Source: Bog-473 sp963755495 (GTDB lineage Bacteria; Actinomycetota; Acidimicrobiia; Acidimicrobiales; RAAP-2). From it: a stretch of DNA of 64,000 nucleotides. The stretch lies in contig CAVWJS010000006.1 in assembly GCA_963755495.1 (NCBI GenBank), positions 558,001-622,000 of the forward strand. The letters are read 5' to 3'. The position numbers were made by a program, and so were the translations under genes. Below, piece by piece: positions 38,065 to 45,900 of this stretch. Below the pieces are notes generated by a model, which ran no database searches, was not told the DNA's origin, and saw only the letters and a list, made by a program, of their open reading frames with translations. The first letter of the stretch is position 1. Each line of letters starts with the position of its first letter.

Positions 38065-38826
38065 TTATCCGGGCAGCCTTCTCCAGATCGATTGAGGCAG
38101 CACGCGCATCAGGGAGAACAACCACCGAAGGCCAACGGGGACCCATACGACGGCCGCGCCCGTCTCAAGGCCCCGGATCACCGCGCTCGCCACCGAGTCT
38201 GGCGACGTGGCAAACGGCGCCGGACTGAGACCGTTCGTCATCTTCGAATGCACAAATCCCGGGCGCACCACCTGGACCCGCACGCCCGACCCCCGAAGCG
38301 ATTCACCGAGCCCCATCGCGAATGCATCCAGACCCGCCTTTGCGGACCCGTAGATGAAGTTACTGCGCCGTACCCGGACCCCGGCTACCGATGAGAGCAC
38401 GACGATCTGCCCGTTGCCCTGAGTTCTGAGGCGTCCAGCCACGGCAGTGAGGGCTGCGATTGGCCATAGATAATTGACTGCGGCCATCTCTGCGACGCGA
38501 TGCGCGTCGTACTCGTCCACTTGTTGTTCTCCTAATGCGCCGACCGCGAGAAGGACCAAATCGACGGTTCCTACCTTGTCGAAGGCCATTGCGATTGTCT
38601 TGTCGGCATTCTCTCCTTCGCGCGCGTCGAATTCGATCGTGAGAACACTTTCCACTCCCAGAGCGCGCGCCTCACTAGCCGCCGCGGCGAGCCTGTCTGC
38701 ATCTCTGGCAAGGAGGACCAACGTGCGACAGCGTCCGACCGCGAACTTTCGTATCAACGACTCAGCAATGTCGGATGTCCCTCCGAGCACCATCACAGTC
38801 TGGGGTTGTCCGAAGGCATCGTTCAC
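38065..38826 (-). CDS. dprE2: Decaprenylphosphoryl-2-keto-ribose reductase DprE2
   Basis: The 253-residue short-chain dehydrogenase has a nucleotide-binding motif VMVLGGTSDIAESL, LVLLAVGALG, catalytic Ser in VVLSSVAG and YGSAKAGLDAF with Tyr/Lys. The VVRPGFVHSKMTNGL segment is typical of DprE2. With DprE1 it epimerises decaprenylphosphoryl ribose to the arabinose donor DPA. The start overlaps the dprE1 stop by four bases. Confidence 0.93.
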   Translation of the reverse strand: MNDAFGQPQTVMVLGGTSDIAESLIRKFAVGRCRTLVLLARDADRLAAAASEARALGVESVLTIEFDAREGENADKTIAMAFDKVGTVDLVLLAVGALGEQQVDEYDAHRVAEMAAVNYLWPIAALTAVAGRLRTQGNGQIVVLSSVAGVRVRRSNFIYGSAKAGLDAFAMGLGESLRGSGVRVQVVRPGFVHSKMTNGLSPAPFATSPDSVASAVIRGLETGAAVVWVPVGLRWLFSLMRVLPQSIWRRLPG

Positions 38827-40235
38827 GGGTTCTCCTCCTGGTCCAGTCCCAAGCGCCGAGAAAGGTCAGAGCGCAGCACGCCACTGGGATCTACTTTCGT
38901 TCTGACTCTGGCAAGTTCGGGAAGCCGCGGATACATCGCAGGCACGAATTCAGGTCGCATTCGAGAATCCATGGCCAAATAGACGCGCCCGCCTGCTTCC
39001 GCTACTAACAGGTCAAGCTCATCGAGCAGGGGACGAAGGCGCTTCGGCCCAATCGGCAGATCCAGGGCAAGTGTCCAACCCTCCATTGGGAATGAAAGCG
39101 GTCCGGGGTCGCCCGGCCCGAACCTCTTCAACACAGCCAGAAATGACGGAATCCGCGCCGAGCTCAGCAGCTCAATGGCTTGACGAACTGTCTTCGGTCG
39201 GTCGAGACCCACCACAAACTGATATTGCACGAAACCCATGTGGCCGTAGAGGAGATTCCAGTTTTCGAGAGCGTCGAGCGGGTGGAAGAAGGCAGGGATT
39301 GAGTGCAAGGCGTCGAGTTTTCGTTTAGGCGATCTGCGATACCACGTTTCGTTGAATAGTGCGACCGTCAGCGGGTTGAGAATCCAGTCGGGGGTATATG
39401 CCGGAACGCGCAAGCGGGGTGAGTGAGGAGGCTTGAGCGGGTGTGCACGTTGCCGCTGACCAAGGTCGGCCAGCGTTGCGTGATCGCCCCGCGTCAGGAT
39501 TCCGCGCCCGAGATGCCGCCCTTTGGCCGTGCAGTCGACCCAGGCCACTGAATAGCGGTAATCGGCATCGTGAGCATCCATCGCCGACATCAATCCGTCG
39601 AGATCAGAAAAGCGCTCTTGGTCCACCTTCATCCAAGAAGTCTCGACCGGAATCATTTTGACGGTTGCGTCCGTGATGACCCCGGTGAGGCCCATCCCCC
39701 CGGCAGTTGCCCAAAAGATATCGCCGTTCTCTTCGGGACTGGCGCGATGCAATCCAGTCGGGGTGGCCAGCGTGACCGAGGGCACGTGACAATCGAAGCT
39801 ACCGTCCCGGTGATGGTTCTTGCCATGGACGTCGGCGGCAATTGCCCCGCCAATGGTGACCTGTCGGGTTCCTGGAGAGACTGGCACGAACCATCCCTGC
39901 GGCAGACCGGTGCGTATGAGTTTGTCAAGACTCACACCAGCGCCTACCCGAACACAGCCATCGCCCTCAATTGGTCCGATATCCGAGAAGCTGCTCAGGC
40001 GTATCACCGTGCTACCCCCGCACTGAGCTGCGTCGCCGTAACTCCTGCCCAATCCGCGGGCGATCACCCCTCCACCTAGGTACGGGATCCGCGTTGTATC
40101 GCTCGTTTCCGCCGTGCCCTGTGATTCGAACCATGTGCAGAGCTCGTGCTCGTCCCGAGGAGCGAGAACGAGCGCAGCGCTGGGCGACGTCCTTCCCCAA
40201 CCGGTGAGCAGCTGTCGGGCACTGTTGGCCATCAT
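38823..40235 (-). CDS. dprE1: Decaprenylphosphoryl-ribose 2'-oxidase DprE1
   Basis: The 470-residue FAD enzyme has the PCMH flavin segment GVIARGLGRSYGDAAQ and VTIGGAIAADVHGKNHH, a YSVAWVDC strand and a C-terminal KVDPSGVLRSDLSRRL. The last holds the Lys equivalent to mycobacterial Lys418. The region GWTLALDLPI aligns with mycobacterial GWNICVDFPI, so the Cys387 attacked by benzothiazinones is Ala here. It oxidises the ribose C2 of decaprenylphosphoryl ribose. Overlaps ubiA and dprE2 by four bases each. Confidence 0.93.
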   Translation of the reverse strand: MMANSARQLLTGWGRTSPSAALVLAPRDEHELCTWFESQGTAETSDTTRIPYLGGGVIARGLGRSYGDAAQCGGSTVIRLSSFSDIGPIEGDGCVRVGAGVSLDKLIRTGLPQGWFVPVSPGTRQVTIGGAIAADVHGKNHHRDGSFDCHVPSVTLATPTGLHRASPEENGDIFWATAGGMGLTGVITDATVKMIPVETSWMKVDQERFSDLDGLMSAMDAHDADYRYSVAWVDCTAKGRHLGRGILTRGDHATLADLGQRQRAHPLKPPHSPRLRVPAYTPDWILNPLTVALFNETWYRRSPKRKLDALHSIPAFFHPLDALENWNLLYGHMGFVQYQFVVGLDRPKTVRQAIELLSSARIPSFLAVLKRFGPGDPGPLSFPMEGWTLALDLPIGPKRLRPLLDELDLLVAEAGGRVYLAMDSRMRPEFVPAMYPRLPELARVRTKVDPSGVLRSDLSRRLGLDQEENP

Positions 40236-41131
40236 TGGCTGGTCACGCGTAGATTGCGATTCCGACCAAGATGACCCAGATCACCGAGGTGATCTGCAAA
40301 GACGCGGTCATTGAATACCAGATCCTCGGGCGCTCCACCCTTTCCGGCATCGAGGAGCCGAAGTACGTGAAGCACTCCGACAACAACAGGTATCACGGAG
40401 AGCTCAATCCAGATGAAGCGATGCCCGACGTGGGCTGAGATCCCCGTGCGTTCGAAGGCCCAAAGGCAGTACCCGGTTACGGTGACGGTCGCCGAAAGTG
40501 TCAAGACCGATTGAATGAATGTCGGCGTGTAGTCGGCCAGGACGGGGCGGTGAGCTATCCGGTCGTCGGACAGACCGTGAAGTTCAGCGGCTCGCTTGCC
40601 GCTGACCACGAAGAGAGCCCCAAAAGTAACGACGACCAAGAACCAGCTCGAAAGCGCAACGTGAGTGCCGACCCCGCCCGCGATCGCCCTGATGACGAAT
40701 CCGGCCGCCACCACGACCAGTTCGATGACCGGCTCTCGCTTCAGCCACAATGAGTAGCCCACCGTTATGAGACCGTAGGCGGCAATGGTGATGACAAGGA
40801 CGCCGTCGGCCAGCGCCCAGGACAGACAGAGTGCCAACGCGAGCAGCAATGGGCCAAGGATGAAGGCGAATCGGGTCCGAACGGTGCCCGCGGCGATGGG
40901 GCGGTTTCGTTTCACCGGATGGAGCCGGTCAGCTTCAATGTCGATGGCATCATTGATGAGGTAGCTTCCCGATGCCGCGGCGCAGAAGATTCCAAATATG
41001 GCGACGGTCCGGAGAGCGATGGCACCATGGTGCAGGTCACCTGCCGCCGCGGGAGCCAAGAAAACAAGCAGGTTTTTTGTCCACTGGCGCGGTCGGAGTG
41101 CGAGAAGAAGGCTCTTCAAATTCATGGTCAT
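40232..41131 (-). CDS. ubiA: Decaprenyl-phosphate phosphoribosyltransferase (UbiA family)
   Basis: About 300 residues are read from ATG 41131. The UbiA prenyltransferase signature NDAIDIEADRLHPVKRNRP carries the Asp-rich motif. LALRPRQWTKNLLVFLAP at the N-terminus is typical of the mycobacterial Rv3806c type, and eight to nine helices follow. It makes decaprenylphosphoryl-5-phosphoribose, the substrate that DprE1/E2 convert to the arabinan donor. The gene order AftB-like, UbiA matches the order I recall from mycobacteria (Rv3805c, Rv3806c). Confidence 0.92.
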   Translation of the reverse strand: MTMNLKSLLLALRPRQWTKNLLVFLAPAAAGDLHHGAIALRTVAIFGIFCAAASGSYLINDAIDIEADRLHPVKRNRPIAAGTVRTRFAFILGPLLLALALCLSWALADGVLVITIAAYGLITVGYSLWLKREPVIELVVVAAGFVIRAIAGGVGTHVALSSWFLVVVTFGALFVVSGKRAAELHGLSDDRIAHRPVLADYTPTFIQSVLTLSATVTVTGYCLWAFERTGISAHVGHRFIWIELSVIPVVVGVLHVLRLLDAGKGGAPEDLVFNDRVFADHLGDLGHLGRNRNLRVTSQ

Positions 41132-41225
41132 TGGTCCGACTCGGCTGAGTCTGCTCGTTCGAATGGACATCAGCACTCATCGTGCATCCCTGCATTGGTG
41201 TCAGGTAGGGGCGAGGTGGGTCGAT

Positions 41226-43001
41226 TCATGATCGATCCAGGACTGGCGCCGCCACCGCGGTCTCGGAGGGGAGGTTCTCACTGGCTCCTCCTGCCGTTGC
41301 GGCTGAGGCGGCGCTTGTATCGCCAACGGAAGGAGCTTGGAACCCGGGGGGGCTGCAGGCGATCCCAACCCGTCGGTACAGATGCAGCGTGACGCCACTC
41401 GGCGGGACGACCTTCGATCCCACCTCGATGAACCGACCACCGAGTATGCCCCGCTCGGGGCCTGAGTCGAAGGTCAGTATCAGGTCGACGTGTTGTGCCA
41501 AAATCTCAGATCCCACCGTTGAGGTCGTGGAGTACCAGTCCGGATCAGCAACGCCAAAATAGTTACGGACTTGCGTGGGAGAATTCCGGGCGATCGCACG
41601 GTCGGTCAGGCCACGGGTGTCGATGAACCGTAGGTCGAGGTGGGTGAACCCGGCATAACCCACCTCGCTGTAGGCGATGACGGAGTTTGGTCGGGCGCAC
41701 GCGAGTGCTCGGTCCCCAGCTAGCCAAACCGCGGGGTAGAAGCCGCCCCCGTCGCTCGCAGCGAAAAGGTCGGCGGTGTCGAACCTTCCATGGCTGCTCC
41801 ACACGGGATCTCGTACGGAAAGGACGGGGATGATGGCAGCAGCGCCCATCATCGCCACGAGCACGCCTTCAAGAACATTCACCGCACGGCCTCGCTGCCC
41901 GGGAAGGCGCGAAGCGATCCCGACGACGGTTACAACCCCTGCGGCGGCAGTCACGGCGAGCAACGGCGCCACGGGAGCGAGAAAGCGACCACCGGTCATC
42001 CAATCACCACCCGAGATGAGCGTGAAACCGCACTGGGCCAGGACAGCCAACGGAATGAGTACCCGGCTGTCCCTCCCAACCGTCAGCGCGACGAGCCCTA
42101 CGACGAGGAGCACAAATGAGATCAACGCGAGGATCGACAACCCAAATGAAAGGTCATGCGAAAGGTGGAACCCAGTTTTGTTGAGGAACAGCACACTCCG
42201 GAGATAGCTTTCTCCGTCGGGGATCGCCCTCGACAAAGGGACGTGTTTTGCGTAGTAGGTGTTGGCGAGCGGCTCGCCGTAATACAGGAGCCGGGCCACT
42301 GTGACGGCCACTTCGCCACCGAGGGGCCACAGCACCCAGGTGACACTGCGTCGGCGGCGCCCCGGCCCAGGGGCAAACAAGAACGCCCCCACGGCCAGGA
42401 TCAGGACCATGCCGATCCCCTCGGGCCGCACCAGGACCAGCCCGATGGCGATGAGTCCTGTGCGACCTGGCCGTACCAGAGCTGTTCCCGACACCAGGTG
42501 GCCAATGAGCAAGGTGGTCAGCAAAGCGGCCAGTGTGGTTTCGAGCCCGTTGCTCGACGCCACGGCGAGGATCCAACTCCCTCCCGTTAGGAGGCAGGCA
42601 AGTGATTTCCCCCAGGCGGGCATTTCCATCCCGTAAATCAATCTTCGGGCTGCACCGAGGGTGAGGATTCCAAAGAACAGCGAGAACAACTTGATCATCA
42701 AGAGTGAGTGCGCACCCGGGATGAGGTAGGCGACGATGACGGCCAACAGACCCAGTGGGCTCGAAAATCCTTCGACTGGGGGTTGCCCGATATTGAAAAC
42801 GGGGCCGTGTCCGTGGACGACGTTCGCCGCGTACCGCAAGGTGATGAACGGGTCATCGGTCGTCGTGCAAAAGGTGAGCGCGACGCCGACCGCGAAGGGC
42901 AGTGCGAGGAGCAGGAGGTCGAGGTGTTCGCGGCGCAGGCGCGTTTGGACCCGAGGTTGCGGCGCGTGTGCGCTCTGTTTCTGTGGCCCGACCGAAGTCA
43001 T
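41226..43001 (-). CDS. AftB-like membrane arabinofuranosyltransferase
   Basis: The protein is 591 residues from ATG 43001; an open frame extends to 43166 but that part is low in homology features. It is a GT-C-fold candidate with about ten helices, an Asp-Asp motif in the first outer loop (TTDDPFITLRYAANVVHGHG), FNIGQPPVEGFSSP, and YYGEPLANTYYAKH, which recurs in AftB-type proteins. A soluble C-terminal domain follows (ARPNSVIAYSEVGYAG, FIDTRGLTD). AftB adds terminal beta-1,2 arabinofuranose using decaprenylphosphoryl arabinose. The operon context supports the call; the exact linkage is not shown. Confidence 0.8.
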   Translation of the reverse strand: MTSVGPQKQSAHAPQPRVQTRLRREHLDLLLLALPFAVGVALTFCTTTDDPFITLRYAANVVHGHGPVFNIGQPPVEGFSSPLGLLAVIVAYLIPGAHSLLMIKLFSLFFGILTLGAARRLIYGMEMPAWGKSLACLLTGGSWILAVASSNGLETTLAALLTTLLIGHLVSGTALVRPGRTGLIAIGLVLVRPEGIGMVLILAVGAFLFAPGPGRRRRSVTWVLWPLGGEVAVTVARLLYYGEPLANTYYAKHVPLSRAIPDGESYLRSVLFLNKTGFHLSHDLSFGLSILALISFVLLVVGLVALTVGRDSRVLIPLAVLAQCGFTLISGGDWMTGGRFLAPVAPLLAVTAAAGVVTVVGIASRLPGQRGRAVNVLEGVLVAMMGAAAIIPVLSVRDPVWSSHGRFDTADLFAASDGGGFYPAVWLAGDRALACARPNSVIAYSEVGYAGFTHLDLRFIDTRGLTDRAIARNSPTQVRNYFGVADPDWYSTTSTVGSEILAQHVDLILTFDSGPERGILGGRFIEVGSKVVPPSGVTLHLYRRVGIACSPPGFQAPSVGDTSAASAATAGGASENLPSETAVAAPVLDRS

Positions 43002-43267
43002 TTGGGCTGCGGGAGTTATGGCCGTCAGAATAGGGGAACGAGGCCCGAATACCGGGGACCTCGTCGGGATATTGACGAGGTGGCCAGGACCTTCCCGGCA
43101 TCTCGATCCCCACGGGTGAGAACTCGTAACTTTGTGCATCCCATTCGGCTGGGATCGCGCCGACACCTGTTTCCGAGTGTCATTCGCTCACGTGCGGAAC
43201 ACGACGGAACCAACTCTTCACATCGCGCCCAATGGATAGCGGCGCACAGCTCGGGGAGATGGAAGCG

Positions 43268-43909
43268 TCAGGCGACAGCCGCTTCGAGCTTGGGCGCCGC
43301 CACACCACGGCGCGGCAGGATGATGTCGTCGATCAGCCCGTACGCACGGGCTTCGTCCGCCGTGAGGTAGTGGTCGCGGTCGATGTCCAGGGCCACTTGC
43401 TCGACCGGGCGGCCGCTGTGGTGGGCGATGATCTCGGACATGCGATGGGTGAGTGCGAGCACCTCGCGCAGCTGGATCTCCATGTCCGAGGGAGCGCCGC
43501 GAGTGCCAGCCGAGCCCTGGTGGATCATGATGCGGGAATTGGGGAGTGAGAAGCGCTTTCCGGCGGCACCACCGCACAGGATCATCGCTGCGGCAGACAT
43601 ACCCATTCCGACGCAGATCGTCGAGACATCAGGCGCCACATGCTGCATGACGTCGTAGATAGCCATCCCGGCATACGCCTGCCCACCCGGTGAATTGATG
43701 TACAGATGGATGTCCTTCTCGGGATCACGGGCTTCGAGGAAGAGGATCTGCGAAATGATCACGTTCGCGACCTGGTCGTCCACCTCCTGACCCAAAAAGA
43801 CGATCCGTTCGCGTAGCAGCTGGGAATAGATGTCGAAGGCGCGGTCGCCGCGACTTCCTTCTTCGATGACGGTCGGTACCAGAATCTGCGACGGGCTGGG
43901 CATGGGCAT
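43268..43909 (-). CDS. clpP: ATP-dependent Clp protease proteolytic subunit ClpP
   Basis: The 213-residue subunit keeps the catalytic Ser (CVGMGMSAAAMILCGG), His (NSRIMIHQG) and Asp regions, and INSPGGQAYAGMAIYDVM forms the oxyanion strand. It begins VPTVIEEGSRGDRAFDIYSQLLRERIVFLG, typical of ClpP. The sequence VGMGMSAAA differs from the common VGQAASMAA. It is transcribed away from the XRE regulator and a perfect palindrome lies 27 bases upstream of its ATG. No Clp ATPase gene is in the window. Confidence 0.95.
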   Translation of the reverse strand: MPMPSPSQILVPTVIEEGSRGDRAFDIYSQLLRERIVFLGQEVDDQVANVIISQILFLEARDPEKDIHLYINSPGGQAYAGMAIYDVMQHVAPDVSTICVGMGMSAAAMILCGGAAGKRFSLPNSRIMIHQGSAGTRGAPSDMEIQLREVLALTHRMSEIIAHHSGRPVEQVALDIDRDHYLTADEARAYGLIDDIILPRRGVAAPKLEAAVA

Positions 43910-43936
43910 CTGAGATCTCCTCTTCGGTTTCGTATC

Positions 43937-43970
43937 CTTCAGATTATCTCATATATGAGATAATCTGAAG
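43937..43970. promoter_or_regulatory. Perfect 34-bp palindrome between clpP and the XRE regulator
   Basis: The left arm CTTCAGATTATCTCATA (17 bases) is followed without a loop by its exact complement. The element fills most of the 63-base space between the divergent genes and ends two bases before the GTG of the regulator. The A/T-rich centre contains promoter-like hexamers in both directions. It is best explained as the operator of the HTH protein, controlling clpP and its own operon. Confidence 0.8.
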
Positions 43971-43972
43971 CA

Positions 43973-44230
43973 GTGAACGAACGGCTGCATGCACCGGTGT
44001 TCCCCGGCTTCCGCCAGATGGCCGAGCGCCGCCAGGCCCTGAGCGGCCAGCTGACCGCGCTGCGGCGCAGCTTGGGAGTTTCGCAGGCCGAGGTGGCTTC
44101 CCGTATGGGCACCTCGCAGTCCGCCGTGGCCCGCTTCGAGGCCGGTGACCTCGATGTTCGGCTCTCGACGATCGAGAGGTACACGGCTGCTCTGGGTGGG
44201 AAACTGGAATGGAGGATCGAACATGCATGA
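43973..44230 (+). CDS. Small XRE-family HTH regulator
   Basis: The 85-residue protein has a single Cro/CI-type helix-turn-helix (LRRSLGVSQAEVASRMGTSQSAVARFEAGDLDVRLSTIERYTAALGGKLEW). The start is GTG 43973, two bases after the palindrome, so the transcript may be nearly leaderless. It overlaps the dead ClpP gene by eight bases. Size and layout resemble antitoxin-type HTH proteins, but the neighbours are Clp genes and no toxin is seen. Probable autorepressor of the module. Confidence 0.88.
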   Translation: MNERLHAPVFPGFRQMAERRQALSGQLTALRRSLGVSQAEVASRMGTSQSAVARFEAGDLDVRLSTIERYTAALGGKLEWRIEHA

Positions 44231-44816
44231 CAGCGACTGGTCGCAGACTCTGGCCCAACGGCTTTTCGAACAGCGGGTGGTGTTGCTGAACGGCACATTG
44301 GACGACAGCACGGCTACCCGAATTTCCGCAGAACTGATGACGTTGGACGCTGAGGGTGACGAGGCAGTCACCTTGCGTATCGACTGTGCCGACGGGAGCC
44401 TGGCCCTCGCCCTGACGCTCATGGACGTCATCGAGCTGTTGGGTGTCCCGGTGCGTGCGCTCTGCCTGGGACAGGTGGGGGGCCCTGCGGTGGGTGTCTT
44501 GTCGGTCTGTCACCACCGGGCTGCCATGCCCAGTACCCGATTCTCATTGAGGGAGCCGACGACGTCCTTCGAGACCCGGGCCCGTGACGTGGAGCAGTGG
44601 GCCCGGCTGCGGGCCGAAGAGCGGCGTCAATTCATCGACCGGGTGGCAACCGCCATAGGCCGGCCATCGGCCGCGGTGATCGAGGCCTTCGAACGGGGCG
44701 TCCTCATGAGCGCCCGGGAGGCGTTGGACTTCGGGTTGCTCGACGAGATATCCGGACCCAAAGGGGCGATCCACCAGATGCCGGGACCACCCATCGGTTT
44801 TCGTCCTCGCCGCTGA
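44223..44816 (+). CDS. ClpP-fold protein lacking the catalytic triad (ClpR-like)
   Basis: ATG 44223 lies inside the end of the HTH gene. The 197-residue protein follows the ClpP fold: RLFEQRVVLLNGTLDDSTATRISAELM, LRIDCADGSLALALTLMDVIELL, LCLGQVGGPAVGVLSVC, and AREALDFGLLDEI at the end. The nucleophile Ser is Gly (GQVGG instead of GQAAS) and the His is Arg (FSLREP instead of IMIHQP). It should not cut peptides but could form mixed rings with an active ClpP, as ClpR subunits do in plants and cyanobacteria (established for those). Confidence 0.85.
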   Translation: MHDSDWSQTLAQRLFEQRVVLLNGTLDDSTATRISAELMTLDAEGDEAVTLRIDCADGSLALALTLMDVIELLGVPVRALCLGQVGGPAVGVLSVCHHRAAMPSTRFSLREPTTSFETRARDVEQWARLRAEERRQFIDRVATAIGRPSAAVIEAFERGVLMSAREALDFGLLDEISGPKGAIHQMPGPPIGFRPRR

Positions 44817-44869
44817 ACCCACGGGTCAGGTTTTGGCCGTCGACTGCAGCATCGCGTTGCTCGGATCCG

Positions 44870-45289
44870 TCAGTCGAGGCTGACGGTGGCCCAGCCCTTC
44901 AGGTGCATCCCTCCGGTTTGGCGAGTGGCGGAGAGCTCGAGGTCGACCAGTCGCTCACCTTCGACCTCGCGCTTGGCCGTGACCGTTCCTTCGTAGGTGA
45001 TGACATCACCGGGCCATGCTTGCTCACGGAACTGCACCTTGAACCTCCGGACCGATGCTGCTCCCAACCAGTCGGTGACATACGTGGCGAGCACACCGGC
45101 TTGGAGCATGCCCACCGCGAATGGGGTGGGGAACCCCGCTCCCTGGGCGAACTGGGTGTCGTGGTGAATGGGGTTCATGTCACCGGATGCTCCCTGATAC
45201 CGCACGAAATCCGTGATCGTCAGCGGGTCGTCGACAAAGGGGGCATGCGAGGTGCCCACTTCAACGTCATCCCACTTGGCGCCACTCAT
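44870..45289 (-). CDS. MaoC-like dehydratase, HadB type
   Basis: The 139-residue hot-dog protein has the hydratase-2 motif (GASGDMNPIHHD, catalytic Asp and His) and FAVGMLQAGVLATYVTDWLG. It resembles the catalytic HadB subunit of the (3R)-hydroxyacyl-ACP dehydratase of mycobacterial FAS-II. Its start overlaps the HadA-like stop by four bases, so the two probably form a heterodimer. Confidence 0.85.
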   Translation of the reverse strand: MSGAKWDDVEVGTSHAPFVDDPLTITDFVRYQGASGDMNPIHHDTQFAQGAGFPTPFAVGMLQAGVLATYVTDWLGAASVRRFKVQFREQAWPGDVITYEGTVTAKREVEGERLVDLELSATRQTGGMHLKGWATVSLD

Positions 45290-45735
45290 GAGGCCTCCAC
45301 GGTTGGTGCCTGCCCCGTCTCAATGATCGTTCCCCGGGATTCGGCCACGAGCCGTCCGGTCTCATCGCGAAACTCGGTGACCGTTTCGGTGAAGCTCATC
45401 GTTCCACCCCGGCGTCCGGCCTTCTCGTACACCTTGTCGATGCGGCTGACGCCGGTCAGGACTGCTCCGGCCCGGGGTGGTTCGCCGAAGAAGACGAACT
45501 CCTGCTCGCCATGGAGGATGCGCTCGATGTGGCGCGGCTCGTCGCCCCAGGGAGAGTTCGACGCATCCTCCCAGAAGGCGGCGGACGACAGGAAGGTGAC
45601 GGGCGAGAGCGGGTGCGCGCCTTGCAGATAGTCCGGATTCGACGACTTCGTCGCCCGCGCGAACTCCCGGATCTTGCCTCGTTCGACCACCATCTGAAAT
45701 GGGGCCCCTTGGCGGCCCACGATGGATTCGTTCAT
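45286..45735 (-). CDS. MaoC-like dehydratase, HadA/HadC type (non-catalytic partner)
   Basis: From ATG 45735 the product is 149 residues with the FAS1-DH/HadA pattern: VVERGKIREFARATKSSNPDYLQG and PLSPVTFLSSAAFWED. It has no hydratase Asp/His motif, as in HadA and HadC, which bind substrate for HadB. Role in fatty or branched acyl chain synthesis is likely; the true substrate is not known. Confidence 0.82.
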   Translation of the reverse strand: MNESIVGRQGAPFQMVVERGKIREFARATKSSNPDYLQGAHPLSPVTFLSSAAFWEDASNSPWGDEPRHIERILHGEQEFVFFGEPPRAGAVLTGVSRIDKVYEKAGRRGGTMSFTETVTEFRDETGRLVAESRGTIIETGQAPTVEAS

Positions 45736-45851
45736 TGCAGACTCCCTCATGAAGTGTCGAGTGGAGGCACTGTAGCGAAGGAGCGGATTGAGACGCAGCG
45801 GATTGTGTGCTCAGCTGAGGAATGCCACGGCCCTCGGTCAAAGGTAACAGC

Positions 45852-45890
45852 CCCACAGAGATCAATCCCACAGAGATCAATCCCACAGAA
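45852..45890 (+). repeat. 15-bp tandem repeat, 2.6 copies
   Basis: The unit CCCACAGAGATCAAT occurs at 45852-45866 and 45867-45881, and its first part again at 45882-45890, just before the ATG of the oxidoreductase. It lies in the divergent promoter region. Confidence 0.9.
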
Positions 45891-45900
45891 CAGGAGTCCG

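Noticed and set aside
43973..44816. HTH plus following gene considered as a toxin-antitoxin pair
   Set aside because: The second protein has a ClpP fold, not a known toxin fold, and the divergent neighbour is ClpP.
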